Source: Sepiola atlantica
Taxonomy: Eukaryota; Mollusca; Cephalopoda; Sepiida; Sepiolidae
DNA: 64,000 bases
Assembly: GCA_963556195.1 (NCBI GenBank)
Contig: OY744519.1
Coordinates: 33,912,801-33,976,800 of the forward strand
Direction: 5' to 3'
The position numbers and the translations under genes were made by a program. Under the pieces are notes generated by a model. The model had not been told where the DNA came from and ran no database searches. It saw nothing but the letters and a program-made list of their open reading frames with translations. Positions 13,260-24,619 of this stretch are shown in pieces (positions within the stretch are counted from its first letter, which is position 1; each line of letters begins with the position of its first letter).

Positions 13260-14828
13260 GTCGAATGTCGCTCACCGAAAGGCAACGAAAGAAAGGAAAG
13301 AAAGAAATCGAAAAGTGTTAAATATTAGGCGAGTATAATTTGTGTACCATAGGCGGACGTGACGTCACATAATTAAAAGAGGGAGGAGTGAAGAGAGAAG
13401 TGGCAGTCGGTTGGAAGTCTCGGAGAGAACTTTATGGCTAGAGATGGCTTGATCGACGATAAACAAATCCGTAGCACGGGATGCCGCTGGCAGGAGAGAA
13501 GGCAACTAACATCTCAATAAAATATTCTTTCTTCAAATTCATGATTTATTCGTTTTTTTTGTGCTGTTGTGAAACATTGATTGCAGGTGGCCCGGCCATG
13601 AAGAAGTGGACGATACCAGGTGAGATCGGACTGTGCAGTTATGATTGTGATCTGCATTTGATAACAAGATATGCTTACGAACCTGTGTATTTTAATTGCT
13701 TGTGACTCATGAGGGAGGTAATGTAACAAAAGTTCAAATCAACTCTTCTTTCCCCTCTTTTTCACCGGTAGAAACATCTGTTATTAAATTAGTACCCTGT
13801 GATTTGGGTGTCAGTATTAGGACTTCTGGCTGTCAGGGTAAGAACTCCCTTGCCTTCCTTGATTTATAACTAATAACAAATAAAATATTGTGCAGGATTA
13901 AATATTAAAATATTGATGAAATCGATTGAAAATATTTTTTTTCTTTTTAACAACACGAACCAAAACTTGCCTTAAATGACTGACAAAACAGATTTGTTTA
14001 TGTAGCTTGTAGTAAAAAAGCTATTATTAATCACAAAACTACGGGTAGGGGAAATAGTCTTTACTTTATATATAAGTAGCCTAAATAGCTGTCAACGTCC
14101 GACCTTCTCAAACCTTTCTCTTCTGTACATCAGTTCAAATGAAAAAAATTAACTTCACAATACAACACTTAAAAAATAACAAATTAATTATTCAGGCTTA
14201 TGATGATGATCGATATCGATAATCGAAATAACTGGAACGCCATAGCATAAAAATAAAAACTTTAAAAAACAATTGTCTAACGTATGATTTGAACCCCGAA
14301 AGATGGCATAAAATATTGGAAGTCTTTATTCACACATCCACCGATCAAACGAAAATATTTTGTCTTGTCTAACCTACTTAAATCGTTTATGTGATTGTCG
14401 TAGGTACACAAACTCCGCATAGATCTAAAATAGTTCCATTGTCTAAAATAAATAAGCATAAAGAAAGCTTTAATTTTTAATTTAAAAAGATATCAAATAC
14501 GTATGATTATTTGATTTAAAAAAATCTAAACTGATATTTGTATATGTTAAGTTATTTATTTTTCTTACTCGTATTTAAAAAAGTTCCAGAAGTATGTTGT
14601 TCGGACGGCTTGGAAAGGGAACACTAAAAAAATGTCGGAACATTTGTTTCTAATGATATTCTTACGTACATTTAGTTTTGAATAATGAGTTTTAAAAAAG
14701 GTTCAATAACTGATATCGATAAAGATATCGCTCGGGGTGCTGATTCCAAATCTACGGTCAGTTTGGCTCTTAGATCAACTGTTTAACTGTGATGTCACGA
14801 CACACATACAGACATACAACTTTGCTTT

Positions 14829-14830
<2 letters not shown>
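13260..14830. other. No gene identified
   Basis: A GTGACGTCAC (CRE-like palindrome) lies at 13358 in a GA-rich, less AT-rich stretch, followed by short ORFs on both strands at 13481-13729 that I cannot assign. A promoter is possible but unsupported. Confidence 0.3.

Positions 14831-14831
<1 letters not shown>

Positions 14832-14875
<44 letters not shown>
14832..14875. repeat. (TA)n abutting the 158-bp palindrome
   Basis: Its end overlaps the left arm of the palindrome. Confidence 0.97.
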
Positions 14876-14882
<7 letters not shown>

Positions 14883-15030
14883 ATAAAATGAAGTAATAAA
14901 ATAAGGTGTCAATCAAATTTTATTAGAATTCAAAGTTCAAGCAAAGTACTTAAGTCCTTTGCTTGAACTTTGAATTCTAATAAAATTTGATTGACACCTT
15001 ATTTTATTACTTCATTTTATATTATAATAT
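14873..15030. repeat. 158-bp near-perfect palindrome
   Basis: Arms 14873-14946 and 14957-15030 (74 bp each) are reverse complements base for base as far as I can read, around a 10-base loop that itself contains ACTTAAGT. It starts at the end of the (TA)n array at 14832. There is no coding capacity. It could be a fold-back element or a recent template-switch inversion. Confidence 0.88.
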
Positions 15031-15146
15031 TAATGCTCTATCCAGTATATTGAGCTTCAGTTTTTATCCGGATGTTTCACTAATTATAAGATATTAGTTG
15101 ACGCTTATATCTTTTGTTGGATGATTGCTTCATATATATATATATG

Positions 15147-15166
15147 ACAGACAGAGAGAGACACAT

Positions 15167-15218
<52 letters not shown>

Positions 15219-15228
15219 AAGACAGAGA
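15147..15228. repeat. (GA)n with CAGA interruptions
   Basis: Follows a 14-base TA run at 15133. Confidence 0.95.
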
Positions 15229-15496
15229 AATGGTTTCATGCACCATCAGGGACTCTTGGTAAGAGAACATATTAACTTGACAATTTGCAAGGTTAATGGT
15301 CATTCTTACCAAAGTTTACATTCTTGTTCCTTCTTTACGCTACGCGCAGTGGGATATATTATGCCACATAAGGGAGACCATTCTTACTTGGTGAATATGA
15401 TTTCCAGATAATTATTTCCGAAAAATCAAAAGACGTTTTTTCTTTTCCCGAATTCTAAGCGAGAAACGAACCGTGAAAACGTTCCAGGCGAGCGTC

Positions 15497-15512
15497 GGGG
15501 GGGGGGGGGGGG
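15497..15512. repeat. Poly-G run
   Basis: About 15 consecutive Gs. Confidence 0.95.
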
Positions 15513-15514
15513 AA

Positions 15515-17400
15515 TGAGAAAAAAAAGATCTCGGTCGTCTCACACTGGCAACCATTTGGTGAACATGTTTTATTACTTTATTTATTGTATGCTTAGATTT
15601 TACACACCACAAATATAATCCGGCTGAAGCGGCAGATGTGCGGTAGGAGGCAGAGTTGATAACGGAGGCAAGGGCTGCATCATGACTCCCCTATCTACAA
15701 ACACACACACACGCGCGCAAGGCCATTTAATTTAACTTTATTTGACTTTAAAAGAAAACAAATTGCATACTTCCTCTAGAGTGCTTCGCAACATGATTGA
15801 GAATAGAACTCTCGCTCAGGAGGTCTAGCAGGTTATACTGAAGTACTTGTTGAAGACATCTTTAAGTTTGTATTTTTTTGCAGAGAGGTTTTTCCTTCTT
15901 CCTACGTGCAGAGCCTGGTATTTCCAAATGGTCACCGATTTGGTACTAGATCACGGTCAATGTCGCTTAACTTCGACGATTTGTATTCTTTTTCTTATCG
16001 ATTCGTTTCGTTTCAATGATTTCAAGTAATCAATAGGAATTAAATTGCGAAATGATAGCGAGCCGTCGAGACTGTTAGTAAATAATAGCTCTGGCTTGTC
16101 TTCGTGTGTTTTCTATATTTCCACATGGTGGCCGATCGTCAAAAGTCTATTAATTACATCCTTACTACCGAAATATATTCGAAGATTTGAAATTTGTATT
16201 GAAATGTCTAAGTACAGTAAGTTGATTTAAATAAATTCCTGGCGATTAGATGTCCCGTGAAACTGTAGTAATATTCTAATATAAACAATACATTCTATTT
16301 TTTGTTGACATAAAGCCATCTCTGACAAGATATAGAGACCCCTGTGTCTGCAACCTCTGCTATCTTGAATCGGTTCTGTTCGGATTTGGAATAGTTGATT
16401 TCCAGTTCAACTATCCGCCATGTTATGTGTCGCTTACGAAACGACGAATATTGAAAACAGCGAAATTCGAATAATAAAGAGTGAGAATTCGACGTGAAAA
16501 AATATATCTGAGCCATAAATAATTTATAAACAGAAAATTATGTGATTATGCTGTATTTTTTTTTAGTTCAAAATTGATTTCAAGCATTTTCTGAACCCGG
16601 TTAATCTGCTAACGTCACAGCGGTTGCTTAAAAATAAGCGGATAAACATGACATTTCGAAGGGAAAGGTGGACACATGACTGATCATTTCTGTCTGAACT
16701 TATTTCATCTTTGATATAGCAATTGTTTGGTATTTAAAAAACGATATCGATTGTTTCGTTCGTGTCATTTTCAAGTTGGAAGTCTGATAGTAATTTAAAG
16801 GTAAACATTCAAGATGATTGACAAACCTGTCTTGATAGAAAAACTTAAATAAAATGAAAACAAATACCTGCTTTTCCTTAAAATTGAAATGTTTTTTACA
16901 CAATAACAAATCTTAATGGCATAAAACGCTTTGCTTGTCTTGATACGAAATTCTGATTTATTTTGAACGTATATAAAATTGAACTTTTATGCCTACCCGG
17001 CGACTGACATAAAATAATATTGACTAAAAATTCTGTTAAAACTTGTTTATTTTGTATAAAAAGTTATTTTGTGCCAACAGTTGTATAGATGTGTAATGAA
17101 ATTCTAAAATATGTTTAATGCTCGAAAAAAACATTGAATTAAAGTTACATTTTTAACACTTTAAAAAGAATTTTATTTCATGACACCAACTACAATTTAA
17201 AACAAGTAAAATGGACAATAAAATCCAACAATCCCTATTATAATTTGACCCTTTAATTTTGTATCGATAATGTAAAAAAATGAAGCAAACTTTTCTATAT
17301 TTTTTCATAAACTATAGTACAAACGAACTGTATCTGAGTTAGAAAACAGCCCTTTTGACCTGCTCCAAATTATCAGCACCTCAACAAACAAAAACAAACT
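15515..17400. other. No gene seen
   Basis: Only short ORFs of 60-73 codons. GCCTACCCGGCGACTGAC at 16990 belongs to the CTACCCGG motif set. Confidence 0.6.
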
Positions 17401-17565
17401 TAGAAAGGATGAAAAAAAAGCCGGGGTCTGAAAAAAAAAGAGACCGAAAATCTGTTTCACAAAAAAGAGACAAGAAAATCAGCCAGGATCGTCTTGTTCC
17501 TATCACCAGTTACTTTTATTGAACATAGCAAATTTATGAAAAGTTTTGTGTTTTTCTTCTCCTAT
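17400..17565. repeat. Dispersed repeat, copy A (partner at 18.97 kb)
   Basis: Shares AATCTGTTTCACA, an AAAAAAG run and ACATAGCAAATTTATG with 18970-19110 in the same orientation. The two copies bracket the MITE-like element. Identity unknown. Confidence 0.6.
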
Positions 17566-17843
17566 AAATAAGACAAAACATTAGACATCTTGGCATATTT
17601 TGCATAAACACGGCCCTACAAAATGTCAATAAAAAATAACAAAAAAACAGCAACACTTATTCAGTATGAAACACATTAATATTAAAATCTCTATCAAAAT
17701 GACTGTTTAAACTCGTGATAACAATTATTTTTATTACTTTTATTCGCTTGAAATTTTCATTTAAAATTTGGATGAATGTATTGAAACAAGATTCTAAAAC
17801 ATCTCAAAAACCTCATCAAACACGTGGATTTTAATGCAAGGCC

Positions 17844-17911
17844 CATTTAGGGTAAACTAAAGACGATTACATGTGAACATTTAGGGTAAACTAAAGACGA
17901 TTACATGTGAA
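17844..17911. repeat. Exact 34-bp tandem duplication
   Basis: The unit starting CATTTAGGGTAAAC occurs at 17844 and again at 17878 without a mismatch, so it is recent. Confidence 0.9.
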
Positions 17912-17928
17912 CACTCTAAAAAATTTTT

Positions 17929-18333
17929 GGGAAAAACAATTATTTTGGAATTTAGAGTCGGGATCAGTTTCGCATATAAATTTAACATAAAATTATCATT
18001 TATTTCCGGGCCATTGTCTAACCGGATAGCGTTTAAAGGGCATATAAGCAGATTTTTTTCTTGTTAAGGGAGATAAATTATGCGTGTTTGTGAGAAATTT
18101 TTTCATGCTGAAAGTTAGTAATAAAAAACCCTTAACCTTAAGCCCGGGTGGCTACAGTCCCCTAAAAAACTCCCTTAACCCTACAACTAATCCGAGTGGT
18201 TATATATAAGTTTTAACTAAAACGGTTGCATGTCGTTCAAACGCTATCTGGTCGGAAAGTTAGTGATTATTTTACGTTAAATTTATGTGCGAAACTGTAA
18301 ATTCTAAAATAATTGTTTTGTCTCTTTCCCGGT
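17929..18333. mobile_element. MITE-like element with ~105-bp terminal inverted repeats
   Basis: The left arm (about 17929-18039) and right arm (about 18228-18333) are diverged reverse complements. They share AAAACAATTATTTT, AATTTAACATAAAAT-like and GATAGCGTTT blocks. The ~190-base centre is AT-rich and itself has an inner CTTAAGGG/CTCCCTTAA pairing. There is no ORF. Neighbouring copies of other repeats lie on both sides (17.4 and 18.97 kb). Confidence 0.65.
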
Positions 18334-18605
18334 CGCCCCCTCATCCCCCTCACCCCGGTCACCCCTTCTTCCTCGCCCCCTGTCTTCCCCCATCGCCTTC
18401 TCCTCACCGTTGGCCGGGGCAAAAGTGTAATATATTTCTATTGAAAGTACTAACTCTGTCTTCCTCAGTTGCTCCTCTCCTCCTCCCCCTCTATCACCCA
18501 CCTCTCCTCTGTCTCTTCCCTGCACCCCCCTTCATCTCCGCACCACCCGTCTCCGTTGCCCGGGGCAAAAGTGTAACATATTTCTATTGAAAGTACCATC
18601 TCTGT
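18320..18605. repeat. Two-unit ~143-bp pyrimidine-rich tandem repeat
   Basis: Two units each have a CCC/TCC-rich stretch followed by CGGGGCAAAAGTGTAA and a TATTTCTATTGAAAGTAC block (near 18411 and 18554). The proline/serine-rich ORF that crosses it is a by-product of base composition. Confidence 0.75.
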
Positions 18606-18969
18606 CGAAATCGATGTTTTTTTTCAATTTTTCGATATTATGCGTCTGAAAGCTGGAGAATTAAAAAAATGTCAAGTATCTTGGGAGCCTATTCCAGACA
18701 TACACACATACACACAGACACACATACACACAGACATTTCTCCATTATATAATAGATTACATCATTTTGATTATAATTTTATTAAATTGATAATTTATGG
18801 TTTAATTAACAATATTTAAAAAGATATAAATAAGAATTATACAAACATTTGTCGATCTGATTTCTGTTCAAACAAAATTTGGAGGCTGTAAAAGAAGGAA
18901 ACCTTAAGTTTTGACGCGTTCAACAAAAGGCGAGTGAAGTGAATAGACAGGTTATTTGAAGACCATTAT

Positions 18970-19110
18970 CCCATCATGGGCTGAAAAAAGAGATACGTAC
19001 ACCGACAATCTGTTTCACACAAAAAAGCGATAATAAAAGCAAGCAGTAAGGATTATAGTGACTTTTACTGGACATAGCGAATTTATGCAAAGTTTCGTGC
19101 TTTTCTTTTC
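18970..19110. repeat. Dispersed repeat, copy B (partner at 17.4 kb)
   Basis: Diverged direct copy of 17400-17565, ending with ACATAGCGAATTTATG and a TTTTCTTTTC tract. No ORF. Confidence 0.6.
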
Positions 19111-19214
19111 TTTTGTTTTACACAGGTAAAAAAAAAATGTTGTATTTAGATGTTAATTTTACTGGTAGTTTTTAAATCAATAAATATTTATCATTTTATC
19201 ATTAGGTATGGTAT

Positions 19215-19440
19215 GGTTTGGTAGTTTTGTTTTACGGCATATCAACCCTTTTTGGGTTATTTAATGCCGAATCTGGTCATTATAATAAAAGTTTTTATGC
19301 TTCAAGTTCTTTATATCTTCAAATGTTTAATCATCGTTTTTGGTTTGGTAGTTTTGTTTTACGGCATATCAACCCTTTTTGGGTTATTTAATGCCAAATC
19401 TAGTAATTATAGTAAAAGATTTATGCTTCAAGATCTAAAA
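19215..19440. repeat. 127-bp direct duplication with TACGGCATATCAACCC motif
   Basis: GGTTTGGTAGTTTTG starts units at 19215 and 19342. Each contains ACGGCATATCAACCCTTT and TTATTTAATGCC. The same motif appears at 43275-43310 and, shorter, at 4680-4698, so this is a dispersed family. Confidence 0.75.
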
Positions 19441-19771
19441 ATAAAATAAAAAAGGGGAGGGAGAAAGGGAGAGGGACTGTTGTTTTTGTTTTTGGTTTTG
19501 TAGAACATAATTAAGTTTTACAAAAAAAAAAAATTAAAAAAAAAAACGTCAATGTAGGTGAATTTCGTCTCAGGGAGCCACAGGGCAGCCTGATCTGGTA
19601 TCACCAGTTTTATCATTAGTACCAGCAATAGAAAATCAAGTCTTAAAAAAATAATTAATTAAAAAGATTCATTTTTAAAATCAGAAAACTTTTTCCGACA
19701 CGATTTCCATAACACAAACAGTTACGATATTTCAATTCCGATTAATCGTTGTATTACTAATCAGAACGTTT

Positions 19772-19862
19772 CAGTGTGGCTAGACATGCAAGTGCTTCAA
19801 ACTGGGACCCAAACCCGACCGTTCTTTCGGCAATACGGATATTCTACCCGCTACGCCATATG
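19772..19862 (-). repeat. tRNA-like repeat head
   Basis: On the minus strand, GGCGTAGCGGGTAGAA resembles an A box and GGGTTTGGGTCCC a B-box region about 35 bases on. The arms do not fold as a clean tRNA, so a SINE fragment is more likely. Confidence 0.4.
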
Positions 19863-19955
19863 CGAAAATAGCCGGCAAAGGCAGACAGAGAAAAAGGCAG
19901 AGGGGCAAAGAAAAAGCGTATATGCCTTTGTGCAAGTGTACGCAAGTGCTTATGC

Positions 19956-19956
<1 letters not shown>

Positions 19957-20003
<47 letters not shown>
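19957..20003. repeat. (TA)n
   Basis: Follows GCTTATGCG near a tRNA-like repeat. Confidence 0.97.
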
Positions 20004-20005
<2 letters not shown>

Positions 20006-20267
20006 ACTAGAACAATAATAAAAAAGCACTGCCCCCAAGACCCGCCTATGCTTTGTGTCTGCGTGTTATGTAAACTTCGGTAACGCCTAGATTTTAGTGA
20101 TATGCAACGAACACTTGTAGCGGCGTATCAGTTTCGCTGGCTTCTCGCAGGAATCAGATAAATGTCTCTTTGCAAACAATGTGCTCTCCGTAACTGTTCT
20201 GTGAAAGCCGATCGCTATACGCTTTCTCTTGAGAGAATTCCGCCATGTGTAATTAATTCATGGGGTC

Positions 20268-20495
20268 CTTATTTACTTACCCCCCTCCCCCTCACGAGGA
20301 CAGAGTTAGACACAAGGTCGGTTCTTAATATGGGGGAAATCCAGCTCTTCGAAAAGGAGCACTCTGGATTCGGACAAAAATTTAAATTGTCTCAGTCTAG
20401 AATGATTTCTCCTTCACTGACGGAGGACAGAAAAGATGAAGTGTAGCATCAAAACGTATACTACATTTTGCTCTTAGCCAAAAGGTTAAGGTGTT
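20268..20495 (-). repeat. U2 snRNA-headed repeat, copy E1
   Basis: On the minus strand the element starts with a U2-like stretch (20492-20453): CCTTTTGGCTAAGA then ATGTAGTATACG, matching U2 nucleotides from about 10 to 45. A reverse copy of the GTAGTAT segment (TGCTACACTTC) follows. The body then holds ATCCAGAGTGCTCC and ACCGACCTTGTGTC and ends near AAGTAAATAAGGACC. It shares this body with 22.0-22.16 kb in opposite orientation. It is non-coding. It is not a working U2 gene because only the first ~40 nucleotides are present. Confidence 0.72.
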
Positions 20496-21529
20496 AATTT
20501 GATTCATGGAGTCTCAATTGTTGGGTTGCCAATTAAGTTCTCGAGGTTTGTTTGTTTATTTTTTATTTTTTTTATTTTGGAATCTATTGAGTTTTCAAAT
20601 TTTTGGGTCTTTTTTTTTTCGACAATTCTATTTTGGAATAATTTTGGAATCTATTTTTTTTTGTTTTTTGTTTTTAGTTTTTCAAGTTAATTTAAGTTAT
20701 TTTCTGTTTATTTTAAGATAATTAAAATACAATGTGAAGTTAAGAAAAATGGAAATTTTTTAGACCTTTTTGCTTTTATTTTATTTATTTACTTATTTAT
20801 TAATAAATATTCATTTTGCTTTTTGATTTTTACTAAACGAAGTATTGAAAATCTTGTTACGGTTGGGAAGAAGTTGTAAACAACAAGGGAGAATATATTA
20901 TTGATTTTAAATAATAAAAAAAAAACTACGGGAACTTAGTTGCTAAACTGATATAATCAGCGGTTTCGGTGTAAGCAAAAGAAAACAAAAGAAAAAGAAA
21001 TTAATTTTTGGCGCTAATATGGAATTAGTGGATATCAGAGGTGAGTACGACTAAGGGATTTTTACCAAATTAGTCTTACCGACTACTTCCGGTGGGGGGG
21101 GGAGCAAGAGACGTTTTCCCCCTAACTATGATTTTCCTGTCGCTATCATCAAGAGACACGAAGGGTCAAAGCGTCTCTCTCTCTATCCTAACTAAGTTAC
21201 AAACCGCAACTGTTTTCCAGTTCAAATCTTTCTTTGTGATCACATGACTAAAACTCAACCAATGAGATATCTACCTACGTACATGCCGCCCTAGATCCAA
21301 ACGATGGTATTATTAAATCGGCTTACCGCAGCTGCTAAGATCAACCGAGAAACCGTCTGGCTATACCAAAATATCTCTCTGGCCATACTCCGAGCATTTC
21401 CCCATAATTTCGTCAGGTATATATGGAAAACATGAAAATAAATTCTAATGACTATGTTTCGTTAAAAAATTAATACATTCATTACATTTTTCTAAATGAG
21501 GTGAAAGGTTTTATTTTCAGTTCTGGGAG

Positions 21530-21690
21530 ACAATCCTCCGATGCAGTACCTTCTCCATTGTACTACAGTGGAGAAGTAGGTTCATTGCCTGAGACACTCC
21601 TACTTGTGGGGGATGTTGATGAGACCAAAGAAATGTTTTAAACGTGTAGGGACCAGGCAGAGGCTGGCTTCGGCAGAAATTGCTCTAATT
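21530..21690 (+). repeat. Body fragment of the U2-headed repeat family (E2')
   Basis: GGAGAAGTAGGTTCATTGCC and GAGACACTCC resemble the body of the 29.7 kb element (GAGAAGG, GTTTATTGC, CGCCTGAGGCG) and the 31.98 kb copy. No U2 head is visible here. Diverged. Confidence 0.45.
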
Positions 21691-21949
21691 CTAATCTAAT
21701 GGAATTTCCCACTTAATCTAACCTTGTATGGAAAATTCCGTTTCAACATTATTTTACGCACTCACGTATAATATTGCTACATATCAACCTATCCAAAATA
21801 TCCCGCTCTTCAACCATCTTCATCGTGGTTTTTCGTGGATTTATATCCAGCCTATCTGTGGTGGATTCAGTGATTCTCAGAAATGGTTTATTTTGGAGAA
21901 TAAAATTTGGCGAGGTTGTTTCCTTCACGTTAAACTTTTTCGGTAATAA

Positions 21950-22165
21950 TACTTTACCTTTTCGCCAAGATCAAAGTATAATGTCTGTTCTGATACTACA
22001 CTTCATGTGTTCTGTCCTCGGTCAGTTAAGAAGGAACCTGTTTATAATGAGGCAATCTTTATTTTTGTCTAAATCCAGAGTGCCCCTTTTGGGGAGCTGG
22101 ACTTTTCCTCACATTAAAAACCGACCTTGTGTCTAACTCTGCCTTCTTGAGGAGGCAAGTAAAAA
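21950..22165 (+). repeat. U2 snRNA-headed repeat, copy E2
   Basis: The U2-like head at about 21953-21990 reads CCTTTTCGCCAAGATCAAAG then TGTCTGTTCT, close to U2 nucleotides ~10-47. It is followed at once by GATACTACACTT (21992-22003), the reverse complement of U2 AAGTGTAGTATC, giving a snap-back hairpin. The body contains a CCCCTTTTGGGG hairpin, GCTGGACTTTTCC and CCGACCTTGTGTC, as in copies E1 and E3. ORFs overlapping it are chance. Confidence 0.75.
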
Positions 22166-22169
22166 GGAA

Positions 22170-23740
22170 CTCACAATTCTCCATACCCGCCATTTTTATG
22201 CGACAATTTGATCACGTCTTATTAGATCCGCCATTTTTAATTGCTACTTGTAACAAACAATAAAACGAAGCGATGTTTAAAAAAGGAAATCTAATAAAAC
22301 TTTAAAACTACTTTTACGATGAAGTGTTTCAATTTATGTTTAAATAATGGGTAGATTTTATGTTTAAATAATGGATAGGTAGTTATGCCCCGCCCGGTAC
22401 ATAAAAATTGCTGATTCACCAAATCGATCATTAAATAATTTTCGTTTCTTTACAAAATAATTACGTACTTATTTTTAAGTTCATCTGAAGCTAATTTATT
22501 CTCAGTAGATCTTTTTTCAGCATTGTTCCACATGAAGATCTATAGTGGAGAACTTAATGTTTTAGAATATTTAAGATTATAATTTGTTTTTTCAGGCGTA
22601 ACACAAATAGGTGCTTTTTAGGAATAAGTATCCATAGATTTACAGTCGTGACGTAAGCAGTTCCGACTGCAAACGGAGAAAGACGAATCAAGTTCCGACT
22701 TTTACCGAAATATACAGATAAAAAGAAAGGCGCTGTTACTTGGCAGACGACTATTTTTCAATCAATTAAAAAGATTAAGTTCCGACTTTTACATAATTTT
22801 TTGGATACTTTTTCATTTACCTTTACTAAAAGGGTAAGGTTAGTGTTAGTTTAGGGTTAGGTAAAGGTTTTGTTTAATTAAAAAAAAAAACCAGTTCGGT
22901 TCGTATTGTGTAGAAGAACCGAAACAGCATTACAGAATACACTCAAATACAAGATAAAATCAACAGTTTCCTTCGTTGAATAACTTCTTCGCAAAAAGGG
23001 CTAATAATACATTCAGTTTGTTCGATGGAGTTCGTTCAGGTTCGCCCGTCTCCAAAGTCTTCTGGGTAACTCGGAATTGATGACGTCAGTACTGAAATTT
23101 TCTTGGGTACCTAATCCTAAAAAGTACCCTCAAAAGTTCATTTCTCTTTTTCATCTTTTCGGTCTGACTATTGAAGTGAAAACATAACAATCTTACCAAT
23201 TATTTACCTAATATTTTTGTTTATTCGAATATAAAACTGGAAAGTATTGTGCTTTTCCGAAACGCGTTTCGATTCGGGGCAATCTCTCACAGTTCTGAAA
23301 CGGGTATGTCAGCTATATCTATATGTAAAATGAGGAACTCGTTTAGTCTCCATCGAACCATCTTTATTTATATAGAGTTAAGTATGCGTATATGTTTATA
23401 TATTTTTATGTACAGGATTCGCTCTTAACTAATTAACCGATCATTATGAATTTTGGAAAACAGCTGCTAGGCATAAAGGTTTGTAATGTGAGCTATATTC
23501 TTTTGTTTTACACAAAGAATGTAAAAGGGGTGGAAACCCTTCGTCAAAATTCAGATGCCTCCAATTTTTGTGAAATTCTAATTAAGCAAGATTCCATGAA
23601 TTTTGATTACTTATTAAGATCCCTTATGCTTAAGCCTTACATTTTAGGTATTTTCTAGAATCAAAATCATAAATTGGATTTCGATTAAAATTGGAATAAG
23701 GATTCTAGACATAAGGTTTAGTATCATCATATATTGTTTT
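22170..23740. other. No gene seen
   Basis: Repeated AAGTTCCGACTTTTAC at 22690 and 22780, a TTAGGGTTAGG stretch near 22850, and CGAAACGCGTTTCG, a palindrome, at 23260. Confidence 0.55.
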
Positions 23741-23744
23741 TAAT

Positions 23745-23800
<56 letters not shown>

Positions 23801-23955
23801 ACACACGAAGATGACTGCAGAGATAAAAGTCAGAAACACACATGCTTAGAAAACACATAGCTTTGACCCAGAGAAGTAAAAATATGAAAACACATGCACA
23901 CACGCGCATCCACAGAAACGCCAAACTGTTAAAAATAAACCCATTTTTAATGGAT

Positions 23956-23980
23956 CTGAAGAGAGCCACGATGCTCGAAA
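23956..23980 (+). ncRNA. Eroded hammerhead-like core (duplicate 1)
   Basis: CTGAAGA (23956-23962; position 7 of the core is free to vary) is followed by stem II GAGC/GCTC (23963-23966 with 23973-23976) and GAAA (23977-23980). No convincing stem III, cleavage triplet or stem I follows, so it is a fossil at best. Confidence 0.45.
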
Positions 23981-24118
23981 CGTGTTATAAAATTATGAAA
24001 TTATACAATAATAAAATAATAAGCAATAAAAAAAGAAGCTTTTTCAAATTTACAAATGTTAGTAGCCTCACTTCTTTAAATATACATATTTCTCTCTTTG
24101 GAACTCTTTCTCTCTTTG

Positions 24119-24211
<93 letters not shown>

Positions 24212-24321
24212 TTAGAAAACACATAGGTTTGACCCAGAGAAGTAAAAATATGAAAACACATGCACACACGCGCATGCACAGAAACGCCAAACTGTTAAAA
24301 ATAAACCCATTTTTAATGGAT

Positions 24322-24346
24322 CTGAAGAGAGCCACGATGCTCGAAA
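24322..24346 (+). ncRNA. Eroded hammerhead-like core (duplicate 2)
   Basis: Second copy of the 23956 motif, carried by the 366-bp duplication. Core CTGAAGA, GAGC/GCTC stem and GAAA are retained. Confidence 0.45.
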
Positions 24347-24467
24347 CGCGTTATAAAATTATGAAATTATACAATAATAAAATAATAAGCAATAAAAAAA
24401 AGAAGCTTTTTCAAATTTACAAATGTTAGTAGCCTCACTTCTTTAAATATACATATTTCTCTCGTTG

Positions 24468-24562
<95 letters not shown>

Positions 24563-24619
24563 ATAATTATGTGTGTGTGTAACATATTTGATACTTGTTC
24601 GTTATGACAATTTACCAAT

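Larger units (their letters stand above)
23842..24561. repeat. 366-bp tandem duplication ending in (CT)n(TA)n
   Basis: ATGCTTAGAAAACACATAG begins units at 23842 and 24208. Each unit includes a hammerhead-like core and ends in a CT run passing into a TA run. The copies differ at only a few positions, so the duplication is fairly recent. ORFs of up to 195 codons reading through it are repeat artefacts. Confidence 0.9.

Noticed and set aside
13355..13500. Possible host promoter (GTGACGTCAC)
   Set aside because: One palindrome is not enough; no TATA/Inr context or downstream exon could be supported.
18285..18590. Pro/Ser-rich 101-codon ORF
   Set aside because: It follows the C/T-rich tandem repeat and is open in antisense too.
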